Assembly: GCF_010093815.1 (NCBI RefSeq)
Contig: NW_022985564.1
Coordinates: 664,590-728,589, forward strand
Direction of reading: 5' to 3'
Origin: Pseudovirgaria hyperparasitica
Taxonomy: Eukaryota > Ascomycota > Dothideomycetes > Acrospermales > Acrospermaceae
Length of the DNA stretch: 64,000 nt
The stretch's first letter is position 1. Each line of letters starts with the position of its first letter. The notes under the pieces are model-generated. The model saw only the letters and a program-made list of their open reading frames with translations. It did no database searches and had not been told where the DNA came from. Position numbers and translations under genes: made by a program. Shown one piece after another: positions 15,034 through 27,408 of the stretch.

Positions 15034-15557
15034 CGAAAGATCGAAGACCGAAGACCGAAGACGGAAAATAGAACACAGAGATAGACGTAAACATATAAAC
15101 ACTCCTCCTACCAACTACCAACCCATGCTCCACCCAATCTACCCACTAACCCCATCCTACCCATCCCATATAATGCTAGATATACATTCCTCATACAACC
15201 ACCATCATCTCCATGTACTAGCATCTCCATATACTAACATCCATGAAGAGCATGTATATAAGTATATAGACACGACCATCTTACATACTTCGTGATATGG
15301 CATATAGCATATGGCACATGGCATATAGTATATTATAACTACGATACTGCAATGATGATAATGATGCTCTAATGCCGAACCCCTACCCTCCAAAGAATCC
15401 CCCCAACCCTCCAAAAAATGAAAAAAAAAATGAAAAAAAAGTAACGCGAAAGCATGTAGTCTTACTCACTTACCTACCGACCTACCAAACTTTCAGCACT
15501 TTCCAGTAGTAATGTAAATAATCATTGATAGTAATCATTGATACATGAGATTAGAAT

Positions 15558-15664
<107 letters not shown>

Positions 15665-15734
15665 AGCATACCTACCAATAGAATATGCGAGTAGAAGATG
15701 ACAACAAAACATGACAACAAAACACGACAACAAA

Positions 15735-15825
15735 ACATACGAACAGAACATACGAACAGAACATACGAATAGAACATACGAACAGAACATACGAATAGAA
15801 CATACGAACAGAACATACGGATAGA
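15735..15825. repeat. 13-bp tandem minisatellite
   Basis: Seven head-to-tail copies of ACATACGAACAGA with C/T and A/G variants (AACAGA, AATAGA, GATAGA). One or two further copies occur at about 15848-15873 after a diverged spacer. The array lies directly after the CAA tract. Confidence 0.9.
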
Positions 15826-15913
15826 AGATAACAACAATACATAACAACAGAACATACGAACAGAACATACGAACACCATAACAACACATCTATAGAACAA
15901 ACGAGCAACGAGA

Positions 15914-15952
15914 TACAAAATACAAAATACAAAATCCAAAATACAAAATACA
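15914..15952. repeat. (TACAAAA)n 7-bp repeat
   Basis: Five to six copies of TACAAAA, one with a TCC variant. Confidence 0.85.
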
Positions 15953-16404
15953 AGATCCATACAAGAAACGAGATATGCGTACACAAACTCAAAAAGAACA
16001 AAAGGGCATATATATAACCAAAGCCTTTAGACTAGATGGGACCAGGATGGATGGCACCAGGACGGCTATGGACTCCGGATGGATGGACGGGGACGGCATC
16101 ACGACAGCACATCACGACAGCACACCAAGCACACAAGACAATGGATAGTGTAAAACATATGAATTAGTTTGATGTGGCACAGACTCGGTGGTCTGGCTCA
16201 GTACATTACGCCTGCCGCCAGTGTATACTTGTCCGTTTTGAATCTCCAAAAATAAACAAGTCGAGCGCAACTGATTAAAGAATGAATCGCTATGCTTTCC
16301 GGCCCGGCATGGTCGATCTTGCGTGGGTGGGTTGCGGGGGGGTATGTTCGGAAGATTCTTGAACTATCAACAACATGTTTGGGGAAAAAAAGGTAATGCG
16401 TATC

Positions 16405-16429
16405 CACACACACACACACACGCACACAA
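16405..16429. repeat. (CA)n microsatellite
   Basis: About 12 CA dinucleotides with one CG interruption, just downstream of the pma1 stop on the minus strand. It probably lies in the pma1 3' UTR or just beyond it. Confidence 0.9.
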
Positions 16430-16492
16430 CACCCGTGTTCCCTAATCTACCATACGATTCGGATTTGTAATACAAATAACATTGGTTCTCTT

Positions 16493-19400
16493 CTATTCGT
16501 CATCCTCGTCGACGACGCCCTTGGCAGCGAGGACGTATCTCGACTTGCCGTTGGCGTCCACCTCGTGCTCGAGAGCAAGCTTGCCAAGGGAGGCGAGAAT
16601 GTTCTCGACTTGCGGGTCCTTGCGAGAGCGGTCCTTGCGGCCCAGGTCGCTCAACCATGGGATCTGGTTGAGCAGGAAGTAGACAATGGCGATGACAATG
16701 GTAACACCAATGGAGTAGCACCAGACAACAACGACAGTAACAACGTCGACCCAGCCGTCACGGCGTTGGTTGAAGCCAGTGCGGGGGCTGGACATCTGCT
16801 CAAGTGGGTCACCGGACAACCAGCCAAAGATACAGAAGATGGTCGCGAGCGCGTCGACACCGAGAATGGCACCAACAAGCTGCCACGACGGCCAAGTCTT
16901 GCCACCTCGAGTAACAAAGATGAGCCAGTTCTCAGTCAGGGCAATCTCGAGGAAGAGAATCTCCTGAACATTTCCAAAGTTCTGGATGATACCGCCGTTG
17001 TTGAGGAACATGGTTGCACGGAGGATCCATGTAGCCGCGGCAAGCATTATACCGAGAATGACGGAGATGATCCAGATCTTGGGCAATTGCCACTCGACGG
17101 GACGTTCATCAGACCAGGCGTTGTCGTAAGCGACAGCAACGGTAGCCAAATCGGCAAACAGAGCGATAAAGACAATGAGCTCGGAGCGGACAGTCTCGTT
17201 GATGATGATCATGGAGGTGACGAGGTAGATCTCGAGATGGAGACAGAGAGCGATACGGTACTGGATGTAGGCCTTCATACGCTGGAAGATCTGGCGAGCA
17301 GTCTTGATGGCCAGGACGATGGTGGAGAGACCGGGGGCGAGAAGGACGATATCAGCGGCAGCCTGGGCAGCTTCAGTGGCACCCTCGACGGCAATACCAC
17401 AGTCAGCCTTCTTCAACGAGGGAGCGTCATTCACACCGTCACCAGTCATGGCAGTCAGATGGCCACGCTGTTGCAGCATCTCGACGACCTGGTACTTGTG
17501 CTCGGGGAAAACCTCGGCGAAACCATCGGCACGCTCGACGAGATCGTGCTGGGTGGTTCCGGAGAGACCGCCGTGAATGAGTCTTTCAGAGTTGTAGACC
17601 TTGGTACCCATAGCCAGCATCTTGCATGTTTCCTTTGCAATGGCAATCGCATCACCAGTCAACATCTTAACGGGAACACCAAGTTGTTGGGCCTGAACGA
17701 TCGTCGTGGCCGTGTCGTCACGCGGCGGGTCGAAGAGGGAGAGGAGACCGAGGAGGATCCAGTCGCCGTCATTCTTCTGGTAGGCAACACCGAGCGAACG
17801 GAAACCACGGCGGGCAAACTCGGCGGTGCGAGCCTTGAACAGGTCGGCAGTCTCCTTGTCGGGGTTGGCGAGGTTGAGGATAGCCTTGGGAGCACCCTTG
17901 GCGCAGGTGTACTTGTCACCATCGAGCCAGACAACAGCAGTAATGCGCTTGGAGACCGGGTCGAAAGGAGTGAAACGCTCGGTTCTCCAGTTGGCGCTGA
18001 GGATTTCACGCGACTTGGGGTAACGCTTGAGAGTGAGGATGGTGATTTTGTCGATTGGGTCGAGGGACTTGAGGTTGTGCGACGAAGCGAGAGCGGCGCA
18101 GGCCATCATCCAGTTGACATCCTGGCCTTCGGCGACGAAAGGCTCACGAATGGAGAGCTGGTTGGCAGTCAAGGTACCGGTCTTGTCGGAGCAGAGAATG
18201 TCGACACCGGCGAGTGACTCAATGGCAGTGAGCTTCTGGACGATAGCCTTCTGCTTGGCGAGGTAAGCAGCACCGACGGCGAGAGTGGTAGTGGTAACGA
18301 CGGGCAGACCGACTGGCACACCGATAATGAGAAGAATCAAGGCGTAGTGCAGAAGGTTGTTGGAGCTGTCCTCGGGAGTGGCAATCTTCAAGTGGCGGAA
18401 GAAACCACCGATCCAGGCGACGAGAATCCAGAAGACGACGAGGACGAGAAGCGCCGTACCAATGGAGTTCATGATGGCCTTGAAGTGACCTTGGTCCTTG
18501 GCGCCCTGGACGAGAGTGGCAGTCTTACCGACGAAGGAGTGCTTTGCGGAGGTCATGGCAACGGCGTAGATCTTGCCGCGCTTGCAACCGGTGGTGTAGT
18601 AGATGACGTCTCCCATGTACTTGTCGACGGCGAGCGACTCACCAGTGATGGCGGACTGATCGACGGCAATGATGGAGTGACCAAGCTTGGGGGCCTTGTC
18701 CTCGTCGTAGTCCTCGTCAGCCTGGTCGGGGTCGTCGTCGCTGAACTTGTCGTCAAGCTTCATCTGCTTGAACTTCTCAAAGTCCTCGGGAATGGTGTAG
18801 TCACAGATGACACGGCAATCAGCGGGAACAGTCTCACCCTCCTCAATGATGACAATGTCACCGGGAACGAGCTCACGGGCGAGAATGGACTGTTCGCGAC
18901 CGTCACGAACGACGGAGCAACGCATGGCAATGTCACCCTTCAGACTGGCGACAATGTCGGCAGCTTGCTTCTCCTGGTACCAACCGACGATGGCGTTGAG
19001 CATGAGAATACCAATGATGACACCGAAATCAATCCAGCTGCGGAGACCAGCGGCGAGAAGCACGGCGATTTCCATGACCTGAACGTCATGGATTAGTTTG
19101 GTGTTTTTGTGTGACAGTGGTGGCAGTCAGTAGTAGTAGCAGGTCAACTTACGTAGAGCACGGGACCTTGGAAGTAGCTGATGAATTGAAGGAATTTGTT
19201 TGTCTTCTCCGTGACGATTTCATTCCAGCCGAAACGCTTGCGGCGCTCAGCAACATCGTGATCGGTGATACCGTACTTGATGTCGGCCTCGAGCCACTCG
19301 TCAGGCACGATACCGGTGGTGTCGGAGCCGGTGCCATCGTCGGCCTTTTTACTCTGCCACCACTTCTTGCCGGCATTGGCCTTTTTGCGCTCCTCCTCGA

Positions 19401-19575
19401 GGGCGGCCTCCTCGAATTTAGCAGCACGCGGGTCACGGTAGGTTGAGATGTAGCGCTGAAGGGCGACATATTCGTCTAGACCCTCATACGGGTTGTCGGC
19501 CTTCTTCTCGGTGGTGTTGCCGCCATTGGGATTGCCGGACTTTTCAATGTCCTTTTCCTTGTCTTTGCCAAACAT
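16493..19575 (-). CDS. pma1: Plasma membrane H+-ATPase (P-type, Pma1 family), two exons
   Basis: Electrogenic proton pump of the plasma membrane. It uses ATP to export protons, setting membrane potential and intracellular pH. Exon 1 is 19575-19153, the intron 19152-19079 (GTAAGT...CAG, 74 nt) and exon 2 19078-16493, giving 1002 aa. The splice joins LYV to MEIAVLLAAG in frame across the first membrane region. Visible P-type landmarks are the TGES actuator loop near residue 288, the phosphorylated aspartate in CSDKTGT near residue 439, and TGDGVND in the hinge. About ten hydrophobic membrane segments are present. The C-terminal tail after the last segment contains a region resembling the autoinhibitory domain and ends EDEDDE... 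with acidic residues. Strong codon bias produces long antisense open frames on the plus strand, typical of a highly expressed gene. A TATA box and pyrimidine-rich leader lie upstream. Confidence 0.97.
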
Positions 19576-19883
19576 GATGGCGAAAGGCGAGGGCTATGAC
19601 AAGCCTTTGCACGACGAGTTAGAGAGAGGGAGGCGAGGGTCAAGAGTGAAAAGGAACGACAACGACAATGAGGGCAGACAGCACGCAACGAAGCGCGATC
19701 GGAACGGGGTGGGAATGGAGGGAGGACAAGGCGCGGCAGAGGAGGAAGGGAAAGCGTACTTATAGGTCAGAGCATCCACAAAAAATCAAATGGCGCGTCC
19801 GTGTTGGGTAAGCAGTTAGTAGAGAGAGAGAGAGCAGCGTGCGAGGAGCCAAGTGAGTAAAAAAAACATGGGAGCGAGGGAAA

Positions 19884-19926
19884 GGGAGAGAGAGAGAGAG
19901 AGTGAGAGTGAGAGAGAGTGAGAGTG
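19884..19926. repeat. (GA)n tract, CT on the pma1 sense strand
   Basis: GA dinucleotides interrupted by GTGA, about 120-170 nt upstream of the putative pma1 TATA box. Confidence 0.9.
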
Positions 19927-20042
19927 GATGCGGACGGCAGCTTGGAGAGAGCTAGACTGTTGCTGGTCTAGTGCGGAGAGAGAGCCAAGAGCTAGTGAGG
20001 GAGCTCTGGGCACGGGGCATTTTTATTTCGACAAGAGAGAGA

Positions 20043-20059
20043 GGGGGGGGGGGGGGGGG
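20043..20059. repeat. Homopolymer of 17 G
   Basis: Uninterrupted G run on the plus strand, followed by AGGGTAGGG. Length may be unreliable in assemblies because such runs are hard to sequence. Confidence 0.9.
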
Positions 20060-21889
20060 AGGGTAGGGTTGCAGGAGGGAATAGGAATGAGAAATGGGAA
20101 TGGGACGGAGCTAATCATCACTGCTATCCCCAATCATCCTTAAACCCCCCGAGTAAGGGAACAAAGCAGACACTCAGAGCGTTACTTGGAGAATGAATTG
20201 GGTTCAATTGAATTGAATTGGATTGAATTGACAATGCACGTACGGTCGGTCTACAATCACTATAGGAAGCACAGGATCTGAAGATAGGGCAGTGGTGGTG
20301 GTGGCCAGTGTGACGAGCGATAGCAGTTGACGTGTTGACGGCTTCATCGCGCAAGCCGGGGGGCCCACCGAGAGTGGTGTCTGTGTCTGTGTGTGTGTGT
20401 GTATTAGTTGGTGTATAGGAGTAGCAGAGTGGACAGACCAGACACTGGAACAGTAGTATGTTAGTGACAATAACAAACAATGGCTTCTGCAATCTGTGCG
20501 TCTGCACTCGTGACGTCGGCGTGCTCGGCTTGCTTGGCCGGGTTGGAGTGTGTGTGGGAGAGTCAGAGCAGCAGCAGCAGCTCATCAAACAACGGGCGGC
20601 CCAAAGAACAGACACTTCTCGGACTATCTCTCTTTCCGGCTCTTCCCAACGCACGACGCCAATGCTTCCTCTTCTTCACCCTATTAGCTCTCCTTCTTCT
20701 CTCTTTCTCCCGAGACAACTGTGACTTGGTCCGGTCTCGGCACACGTAACCAACGAGGCGCAAAGGTGTGAGAGTGTTCGGCAGGAGAGTTCGCTATCGG
20801 CGCGTCGGGGAACGAAAACACAAACGAGAGGGATGACTGGGGAGCTCTGGTCAATTGAGAGGATATGATTGGCCAATTGGGTTTTGTGGGTGAGTGAGTG
20901 GTGAGTGGTGAGGGTGAGGGTCTGGGATTGGGTGGAAGCTGGGGGGTGGAGGGAATGGATACAGTAGATGGATGGATGGATGGACCCCCCCCGGCGGCCG
21001 TCATTCAATTAGCTGTCAAGCATGCCTCTCCCCGTCAGAAACAGCGAATTTACAATACAGTGCAACACAATAGTCACAATGCTAATAATTATATAAACAT
21101 CCGAAAGTCGAGTGTGACAAGAGTGATGATCCGTTAGCAGCGAGAGAATGGCCGCAGGCAGGCAGCCGGGTGGAGGTTGAGTTGCCATTGAGTCCCAAGA
21201 GCCCCAAGAGCCCCAACAACACGATGGGCATGTCAGCCCGGCGACGACGCTGAAGCAAGTCGATAAATGGATAATGGCGCACATATCATCCTTACACCTT
21301 ACATTCATTCACTGACATGACTATGTGGGCCACGCAAATCTGCCCTTCTTTCTGGCCTCTTTCTTTTCTTCTTTTCATTTCTTGCTTGCCCAGCTGCCCT
21401 TTTCTGCCTGGCGAGGACGACAAGTATTAACAGCGGTACAGCAACATCAACCCCACGTCCGTCGCTCTGGCAGCATCTTCTTCAACCCAACTTAGCCCCG
21501 AACCTCCACCGGCGCCCGTGGACGCTACGTTATCGGTGTAAATTGTATTACTCCATCAACACAAACACACCCACTGCCTTTCACTAATTAATGGACCTCC
21601 ACCGCCCACTTGTATCCATTAATAATGATAATAACAATAATCCTGTCTGTCTTCAGCTTGCTTGCTCAGTACCTGATGGATAGTACACAATCATCACGTC
21701 TGCTCGGCCATGCCCTCTTCCGCCCTCCTGCGGCCAGATAAAAGCTTGTGTGCGCCTCTTGCGGCCTTGTCGAAATTGTGCTGCGAGCTTGGCTGCCCGT
21801 GAACATCGACCCCCTTCACAACAACCCTTCAACATCCTCCCATCTCCGTCGTGCCATTGTCTCATCTTCTCCACGGTCCACCACCACCC

Positions 21890-21925
21890 ACTGACTGACT
21901 GACTGACTGACTGACTGACTAACTA
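21890..21925. repeat. (ACTG)n tetranucleotide repeat
   Basis: About eight copies of CTGA/ACTG followed by an AACTAAC variant. Confidence 0.9.
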
Positions 21926-22698
21926 ACGAACTCGCTCTATCCGTCTATCCTTGGCGCAGAGCCTCAAAATAGATGCGCGATGGCCACACCACTACCACAG
22001 TACATTCATTCACTTATTGCGCTGTCGTCATCTTGACCTTCTTACCTGCATTCCGCCGTCTCGTCTCGGGTCCCTCGCAGCTACTTCGGATCTGGCAGAC
22101 ACTGGACCACACAATGGACCACCGACCACAGCTAATAACAAACAGTACGACCTGGTCAACACCAGATAGTAGGTATGATGATGATTAATATTATTGATGA
22201 GATTGACTTGCTGCCGCTTTTGCCAGTGTTGAACCCTGACCATATCTCCGGCCAAGGGGAGAGGAGGGGAGGGGGGGGGGGGTAACATGCACCTGTTTAC
22301 TTTCTTGGTCTCGGGCGGTAACTTTGGTAAGTTTCTCAAGCTCTCTCTCTCTCCCGGCTGCCCGCTATTAGCTGTTTTCGCTGGGTTCGCGTGTTCGCGT
22401 CTTCTCGCTGCCATTTCTGCCATTTCTGCCATTTCTGCCCCCAAGTCCTCGCCCTTTCTCGCCCATTCTCACCCTTCCCCAGCCGGTCAGCAATCTTATT
22501 AGAGCGCAGTAGCCTTTATTTGCTAATTATCAATACGGGTCGACGGCCTCACCTTCTTGCTATCATTAAATACCGGGCTTGGCTTGCTTGCTTGCTTGTC
22601 TCGCTGAACGCAGCCATCTATTTTAACCGAGGCGCGTTGGTAGATGATGGTAGATGGGGGTATGGGTGGATGCGGCGGTTATCATCCCGATACAGTCC

Positions 22699-22726
22699 AC
22701 GATACACGATACACGATACACGATAC
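22699..22726. repeat. (ACGATAC)4 heptamer repeat
   Basis: Four perfect copies of the 7-bp unit ACGATAC. Confidence 0.9.
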
Positions 22727-23968
22727 AGATCATCCGTCCAGCTGTTGTACTGCTCCTCACGGTCCAGCTCCATGGAACCCGCCCGGAACCTTCTGCCTGC
22801 TTACTACATACATACATACATACAGCTTAGCTAGACATGCTGTCAACTTTGTCAAGTGATGATAATGCCGGGCTGTTGCTGCAATAGTAGTAGTGGTAGT
22901 ACTAACTCCCCGTTACAAACCACCACCACTGCCTCCACTGCCCATTACCAACACTCTCCCCGGCCGACAGTCGCGAGATTCGCTCTTCGCTCTTCGCTCT
23001 CCGCTCTCGCCATACAGTACGTGACGCCGCTCCGTTGCTCTCAGCACAACTACACGCACACGCACACCCACGTTGCGCGCGAGTGCCGATCATCGCACAA
23101 CCGCCGCACCCTCCTCCATCCGTCACCTGTCACACGAATAATAACGTCAACAACAATCTTCGGCTGCTGTGACCATCGATAGATAATAGGGCTGAGGACG
23201 TGCATGATGCCTGGCAGAAAGGGGGGGTCCAGATGCAGATACGATAAAGTACCTACTACTTACTACCTAGCAGAACAGACTACCTATGATATCAAGCAGA
23301 ACTGCAAAATTTTCTCGTTACTCCACGCCGTTTTCCATTTTACTGTGGACCCTCCCCCCGGCTTGCTTCTTCATATCTCCCTGACAGACCCAGGTCATCA
23401 TAATGGAGCTGCTTGAGCTATTACTTTGCAAAATAAGACCCGCGTCAATTGTGCGATTCAGCTGTTCCTTCAATGCCGCAACCGACCACCACGACCGCCG
23501 TCAGTAGTGAGTGTCGGCCATAATAACGCGGGGCTCACCACACACCCACACCCACATCCACATCCACATCCACACATCAATCTGGATATGCGAGCGACAG
23601 GCCAAGCATGCCCTAATGCTGCACGATGACCTTGACTGGCATCGACCACCATACCACTATACCTAGCTAGGAGACAGTAGCCATGCCCAGCTAATGCTGC
23701 CACCGACGCCCAACTGCTAATTATTACCCTTACTTACTACCTGCACTAGTCTTCTGCATCCTAACAATCAAGCATTGATGCTCCCGTCTGCTGCCGGCGC
23801 CCGCTGCCAGCATGTCGCCTATCTTACTTACCCTACTTACCCTACCGTCGTCTTACCTCCTACCTCAGGTCTAGTAGTACTGTAGCTGGCTTCTTTCGTC
23901 ACCATCGATGCGCCCTCGAGTCACGCCCCTTCCTTCCCTTCCTCCACTTTCCCAAGCTCCATCGTTTC

Positions 23969-24321
23969 ATGATGAGCAGGCTCGAGCGCGCATATCGACT
24001 AATATGCCTCGGTTTCCGCTTCTCTTTGTTTGTGTAAATCCACTCGTCGCACGGCTTGACTCCGGTCTGTCTCTCAGCTGCTCCCAAGACTCTTGTACCA
24101 ACAGCCTTCAGGTCCTGATGCCAGTCATTGCTCATCCCCATCCGTTCTCAGCATCGAGCTATTTCAGGTCGCGCATGACTCGGCGTTGGCTCGAGGTCCA
24201 TCATCAGTCTCTCTTGCGTCAACCGCACGCCACGCTGCCAACGATCCCCAAGAGGACGAGTTCATCTAATCGCCCGCCAAGAGCGCCCAGCTCCCCTTCA
24301 AAAACGCTCAACACCAGCTGA
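23969..24321 (+). CDS. Speculative small two-exon ORF, no known family
   Basis: A CT-rich leader-like stretch precedes ATGATG at 23969. The frame would run to 24033, cross a 44-nt candidate intron (24034-24077: GTAAAT donor, TTGAC branch-like site, CTCTCAG acceptor) and continue to TGA at 24319-24321, giving about 102 aa. The predicted product is rich in Ser, Pro and Arg and I recognise no domain. It may be a small orphan protein, part of a non-coding transcript, or chance. The only support is the splice-like layout and the leader composition. Confidence 0.15.
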
Positions 24322-24896
24322 CTGCTTGAGAATTCGTCCAGCATCCCGCACACAGCAAGATCAACTTGTGCGCACAATACCTGCATCCATATACACGACT
24401 CTTGGCTCTCCCTAGCTCTCCACAATCCACCCCGCCAAACGACTGCTCGACACTGCCCGACCCTGTCCAGAAAGAGAGCACGCACCTTGGCCCAGAAGAG
24501 GCCAATGTCAGAGGTCAAGCAAGACTCACTGTCCGCCTTTGTCGCATTTCCATAATTAGGTATCACAGCAAAAGCCTTGCCAAGAGAGCGGACTTTCTGC
24601 CAAGATGTTTGCGTCGTTTCCGGGCTTTGCTCCCAATCTGTCATCAACCCGGTGAGACAACCGCTTCAGAACAAAGAAAATCGCCATGGAACCATTGTAC
24701 ATGGCGGGGGGGGGGCGGCTCGCACGGGACGATCCAGTATGTATCACATCCTCTCCGGATTCAATTCCAGTCTTCCCACTCGTCTTGGACACCCACTTGC
24801 ATAGCCAAGCAATCGGGCTCTGTCGTACCTTCTATTACCATTACAAAACCTCAATTCGTCTTTCATTACATCTCCTCGTTAAGCCACATCAAAACA

Positions 24897-25025
24897 ATGG
24901 CATGGCGCCTTTGTCCCATCTCATGCGCCCGCTTCACCCCCCCAAAGAATGCCAATCTTGGCGCGAATGTCATTGACCTCAAGACCAGTTACACCAACGT
25001 CACTACCCGCTGGATCATGCAATGA
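24897..25025 (+). CDS. Speculative 42-aa ORF at the end of a long open frame
   Basis: ATG at 24897 sits in a good fungal initiation context (CATCAAAACA before ATGGC), after a CT-rich stretch resembling a leader. The product is 42 aa and I recognise no family. The same reading frame is open without a stop back to about 24366, so it could instead be the 3' part of a larger exon. Evidence for expression is absent. Confidence 0.15.
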   Translation: MAWRLCPISCARFTPPKNANLGANVIDLKTSYTNVTTRWIMQ

Positions 25026-25575
25026 ACTTCTCGGGATTGCCCGGATAGGTAAGGCGGATTAGACTGCCGCATGCTTCAGGCTGCTTTGGGACTGCAGTTG
25101 TATGTGTGTCCGTGATGCATCGTGAACTTGTGCTTCACATGTCATTACACGTTATCCTGCCAGCCAACCAACTATAGAGATGCTCGATACATGTTATAGG
25201 TAACATGCCTGAGACTTCGTTTCCCGTGAAACATAGAGCAATCATCAGCTTGTTGAATGGATAAAGGATGTCTCATTCGTACAGCCAACAACTAGGTATC
25301 ACAACCGTAAGACATCCATAGTAGGCGCAAGTATCACAATCGCCATCTCTAAAGCTATTCTCGTACACTGGTGCTGCGCTACAGCGTATGGAATGTCAAC
25401 GGCACGGGCTAATGAGCTGACTCATTACGAACCTAGCTACTACCTATAGTGCCCAGATGGTGTTAATAGCAGCAAAACGGGCCTATTGTATCTATCTTAC
25501 AAGCCAAAGGCAACAAAGCACACAGTGCTCGAAACAGCGATATAAATAACACATCCAAACTAGCCTGCTAGCCCT

Positions 25576-26328
25576 ATGCTACAACTACAGTCACGGTCGA
25601 GTAACTTGCCTCAGCGTCTTCATTGCCCATCTCGAAGAATTGGCCCGAGCAAAAGTGCGTCCCTGACCCCACGCGGGGCGACATCTCCACCACGTGATGA
25701 GATGAACTTTTTTTTCTTTATTACAAAGAATACCAGAATGCCCCCAGCCTATAGGCTACACGCAATGTTGCAAGGCTCGCAAAAAGCCCTCAATCTTTGC
25801 AGCTTCGATCGTTTACCCCGAGATATGGAGCGTTATGCGGCATTTCCGCGCGCCTATCTGGATTTAAAGAAAAAATTCATCGTTGCTCGGTATTTGTTCC
25901 GTGTGGGTTTGGGAGAGACGGCCAGATCGGCCTTTGAACGCCCCACTCTCCACATACATATACATACATTGTCACACATACACGTCACTTCTTGTGGTAG
26001 AATTGCGAACTACAAAAACGGTAAAAATGACGATAAATTATCGCATGCAATTACCTCAAGTCACTTCACTCGCCTATGTGCTGAGAGATTATTCGAGGCG
26101 TGCCATATGAGGTCTGTTGCAGACTGCACACTTGGCAGCCATGCTTGGCGCAGGGCAAGTCGTTCACGACTCGCCGGCTCCTCTAGGGCTGCTGTCGTCG
26201 AACCTGAGGGGGGGGTGGTATGTTGGTGTCAGGCCAAGAAGGGTCAAACATTAGCAGAGGTGGGCGGACTTGGGGGGAGCCCGGGCGGAGATTCTTTAAA
26301 TCACCTCATCCACCCACAAATCCTTTAG
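25576..26328 (+). CDS. Candidate orphan ORF of 250 aa, unknown function
   Basis: An ATG-initiated frame of 250 codons in otherwise empty sequence. A TATAAATA box lies at 25541-25548, only 28 nt before the first ATG, so a later start (for example Met43 at 25702) would give a more usual leader. The product is basic and rich in Arg, Ser and His. The middle contains an amphipathic-looking stretch with alternating charged and hydrophobic residues; the end is Gly-rich. No signal peptide, membrane segment or known motif is obvious. An open frame this long is unlikely by chance in sequence of this composition, but the residue content is not clearly gene-like. Confidence 0.25.
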   Translation: MLQLQSRSSNLPQRLHCPSRRIGPSKSASLTPRGATSPPRDEMNFFFFITKNTRMPPAYRLHAMLQGSQKALNLCSFDRLPRDMERYAAFPRAYLDLKKKFIVARYLFRVGLGETARSAFERPTLHIHIHTLSHIHVTSCGRIANYKNGKNDDKLSHAITSSHFTRLCAERLFEACHMRSVADCTLGSHAWRRASRSRLAGSSRAAVVEPEGGVVCWCQAKKGQTLAEVGGLGGSPGGDSLNHLIHPQIL

Positions 26329-27261
26329 ACTTCACACACAGGCTTGGCCGCAATCTTACGGGCGTGGATACGGATACATATGATCAATGGATCATACCGC
26401 GACCTCGGGAGTAGCTTCTCCCCCTGCAGCAATGACATTGCGCCCAGACGTGATTGCATCAACCAAAAAGTCTACCGGGATTACACACTTCCAGACTTGT
26501 CCATCTTGGCTCGGGGTTCAAGATGCGCATCGCTGCTGCTGCATGCACGCATACAAGAGCAGTACTGACACGCCGGTTGCGCGTCTGGTCACACTTCCAA
26601 GACGGAGCATTTGGACGGGATGTGCAGTGCAAGAAACGAGTGACGGTCAGTGAAGCTGGTGAAATGAAGCATGCTGACGATCACTCGCGTCTAGGCAGTT
26701 GAACGCGTAGTTTCGCGTGCTTGGCTGGGTCTTGGGGGGATGATGAGTAGCCGCTACCAGAATCCAAGAACGAGGCAGACGTGCGTATGTTTAGGATTGG
26801 GTGATACTTTTGATTTGAATCAGAAGATCGTTCCAGTATTCTGGAGCCTCAATTCATAACGTCGCGCTTGATCAGTTAAGGATGGAAAATGCTGGCGTAT
26901 GTAAAGTTCGACCAGCCAGGAACGCTGCTGCGTGAATACGCTAGGTCCCGAATTACCGTTTAGCTCTCCGACACAGTCCCAAGATTCCATCTGGTTATGC
27001 TATTCATTGAGATTAATGCTTGGGTGTAGTACCAAGTCAAAAAGCAAGAGGCGCTGTACTATCGATCAGGACCGAAATTCATTGAACGAGTCCAACTTGG
27101 ACATAGGCGGTATTACGGCTAGCTAAGAATTTACTTCTCTCCATGCACTCGGAAGCAATCATGCAGCTTTCAGTATACACAAGGAATCTTGGTGCGTTCT
27201 CATAGCATAATTCAACTTTCGTTCTTCAAACTACACTGTACCTGCTCTACAGTAATCTACG

Positions 27262-27408
27262 ATGGCCGTCGACACGCATCGCGCATTAGATCGCAGTTGC
27301 CGGGCGAACGTCAATGCCAAGCCTGTTCCTCAACACAAAGTACCAACTGACTGCAGCGATTTCCAGGAAGACATGAACATTCCTATCCGCCATCTGAATA
27401 TGCTATAG
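27262..27408 (+). promoter_or_regulatory. Upstream ORF (48 codons) abutting the NEDD1-like start
   Basis: ATG at 27262 opens a 48-codon frame that ends in TAG at 27406-27408. One base separates that stop from the main ATG at 27410 (TAGTATG). An in-frame TGA at 27395 blocks extension of the main frame upstream, so the main start at 27410 is firm. The close stop-start arrangement would suit termination-reinitiation if the transcript starts before 27262, which is not known. Confidence 0.45.

Larger units (their letters stand above)
19576..20150 (-). promoter_or_regulatory. pma1 core promoter and pyrimidine-rich leader
   Basis: Read on the minus strand, the 180 nt before the pma1 ATG are CT-rich and free of ATG. 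A TATAAGTA box lies at 19763-19756. Long CT tracts (GA on the plus strand, 19884-19926) and a 17-base homopolymer (20043-20059) lie further up. CT-rich leaders are usual for strongly expressed fungal genes. Use of this TATA box is inferred. Confidence 0.6.
20151..27261. other. Gene-poor region between divergent pma1 and the NEDD1-like gene
   Basis: About 7 kb with no recognisable protein family on either strand. It contains short tandem repeats: GAATT near 20205-20231, ATGG near 20970, ACTG at 21890-21925, ACGATAC at 22699-22726, CATA near 22810 and CCACAT near 23550. Several CT-rich plus-strand stretches resemble promoters or leaders, for example near 21340-21410 and 23930-23960. Two long plus-strand open frames (about 24366-25025 and 25576-26328) are listed separately. 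The first kilobases next to pma1 probably hold its regulatory sequences. Confidence 0.6.

Noticed and set aside
16565-18217. 550-codon open frame on the plus strand opposite pma1 (and 249 codons at 18347-19096)
   Set aside because: Antisense shadow of the strongly codon-biased pma1 gene; low-complexity Gly/Asp/Val content and no family resemblance.
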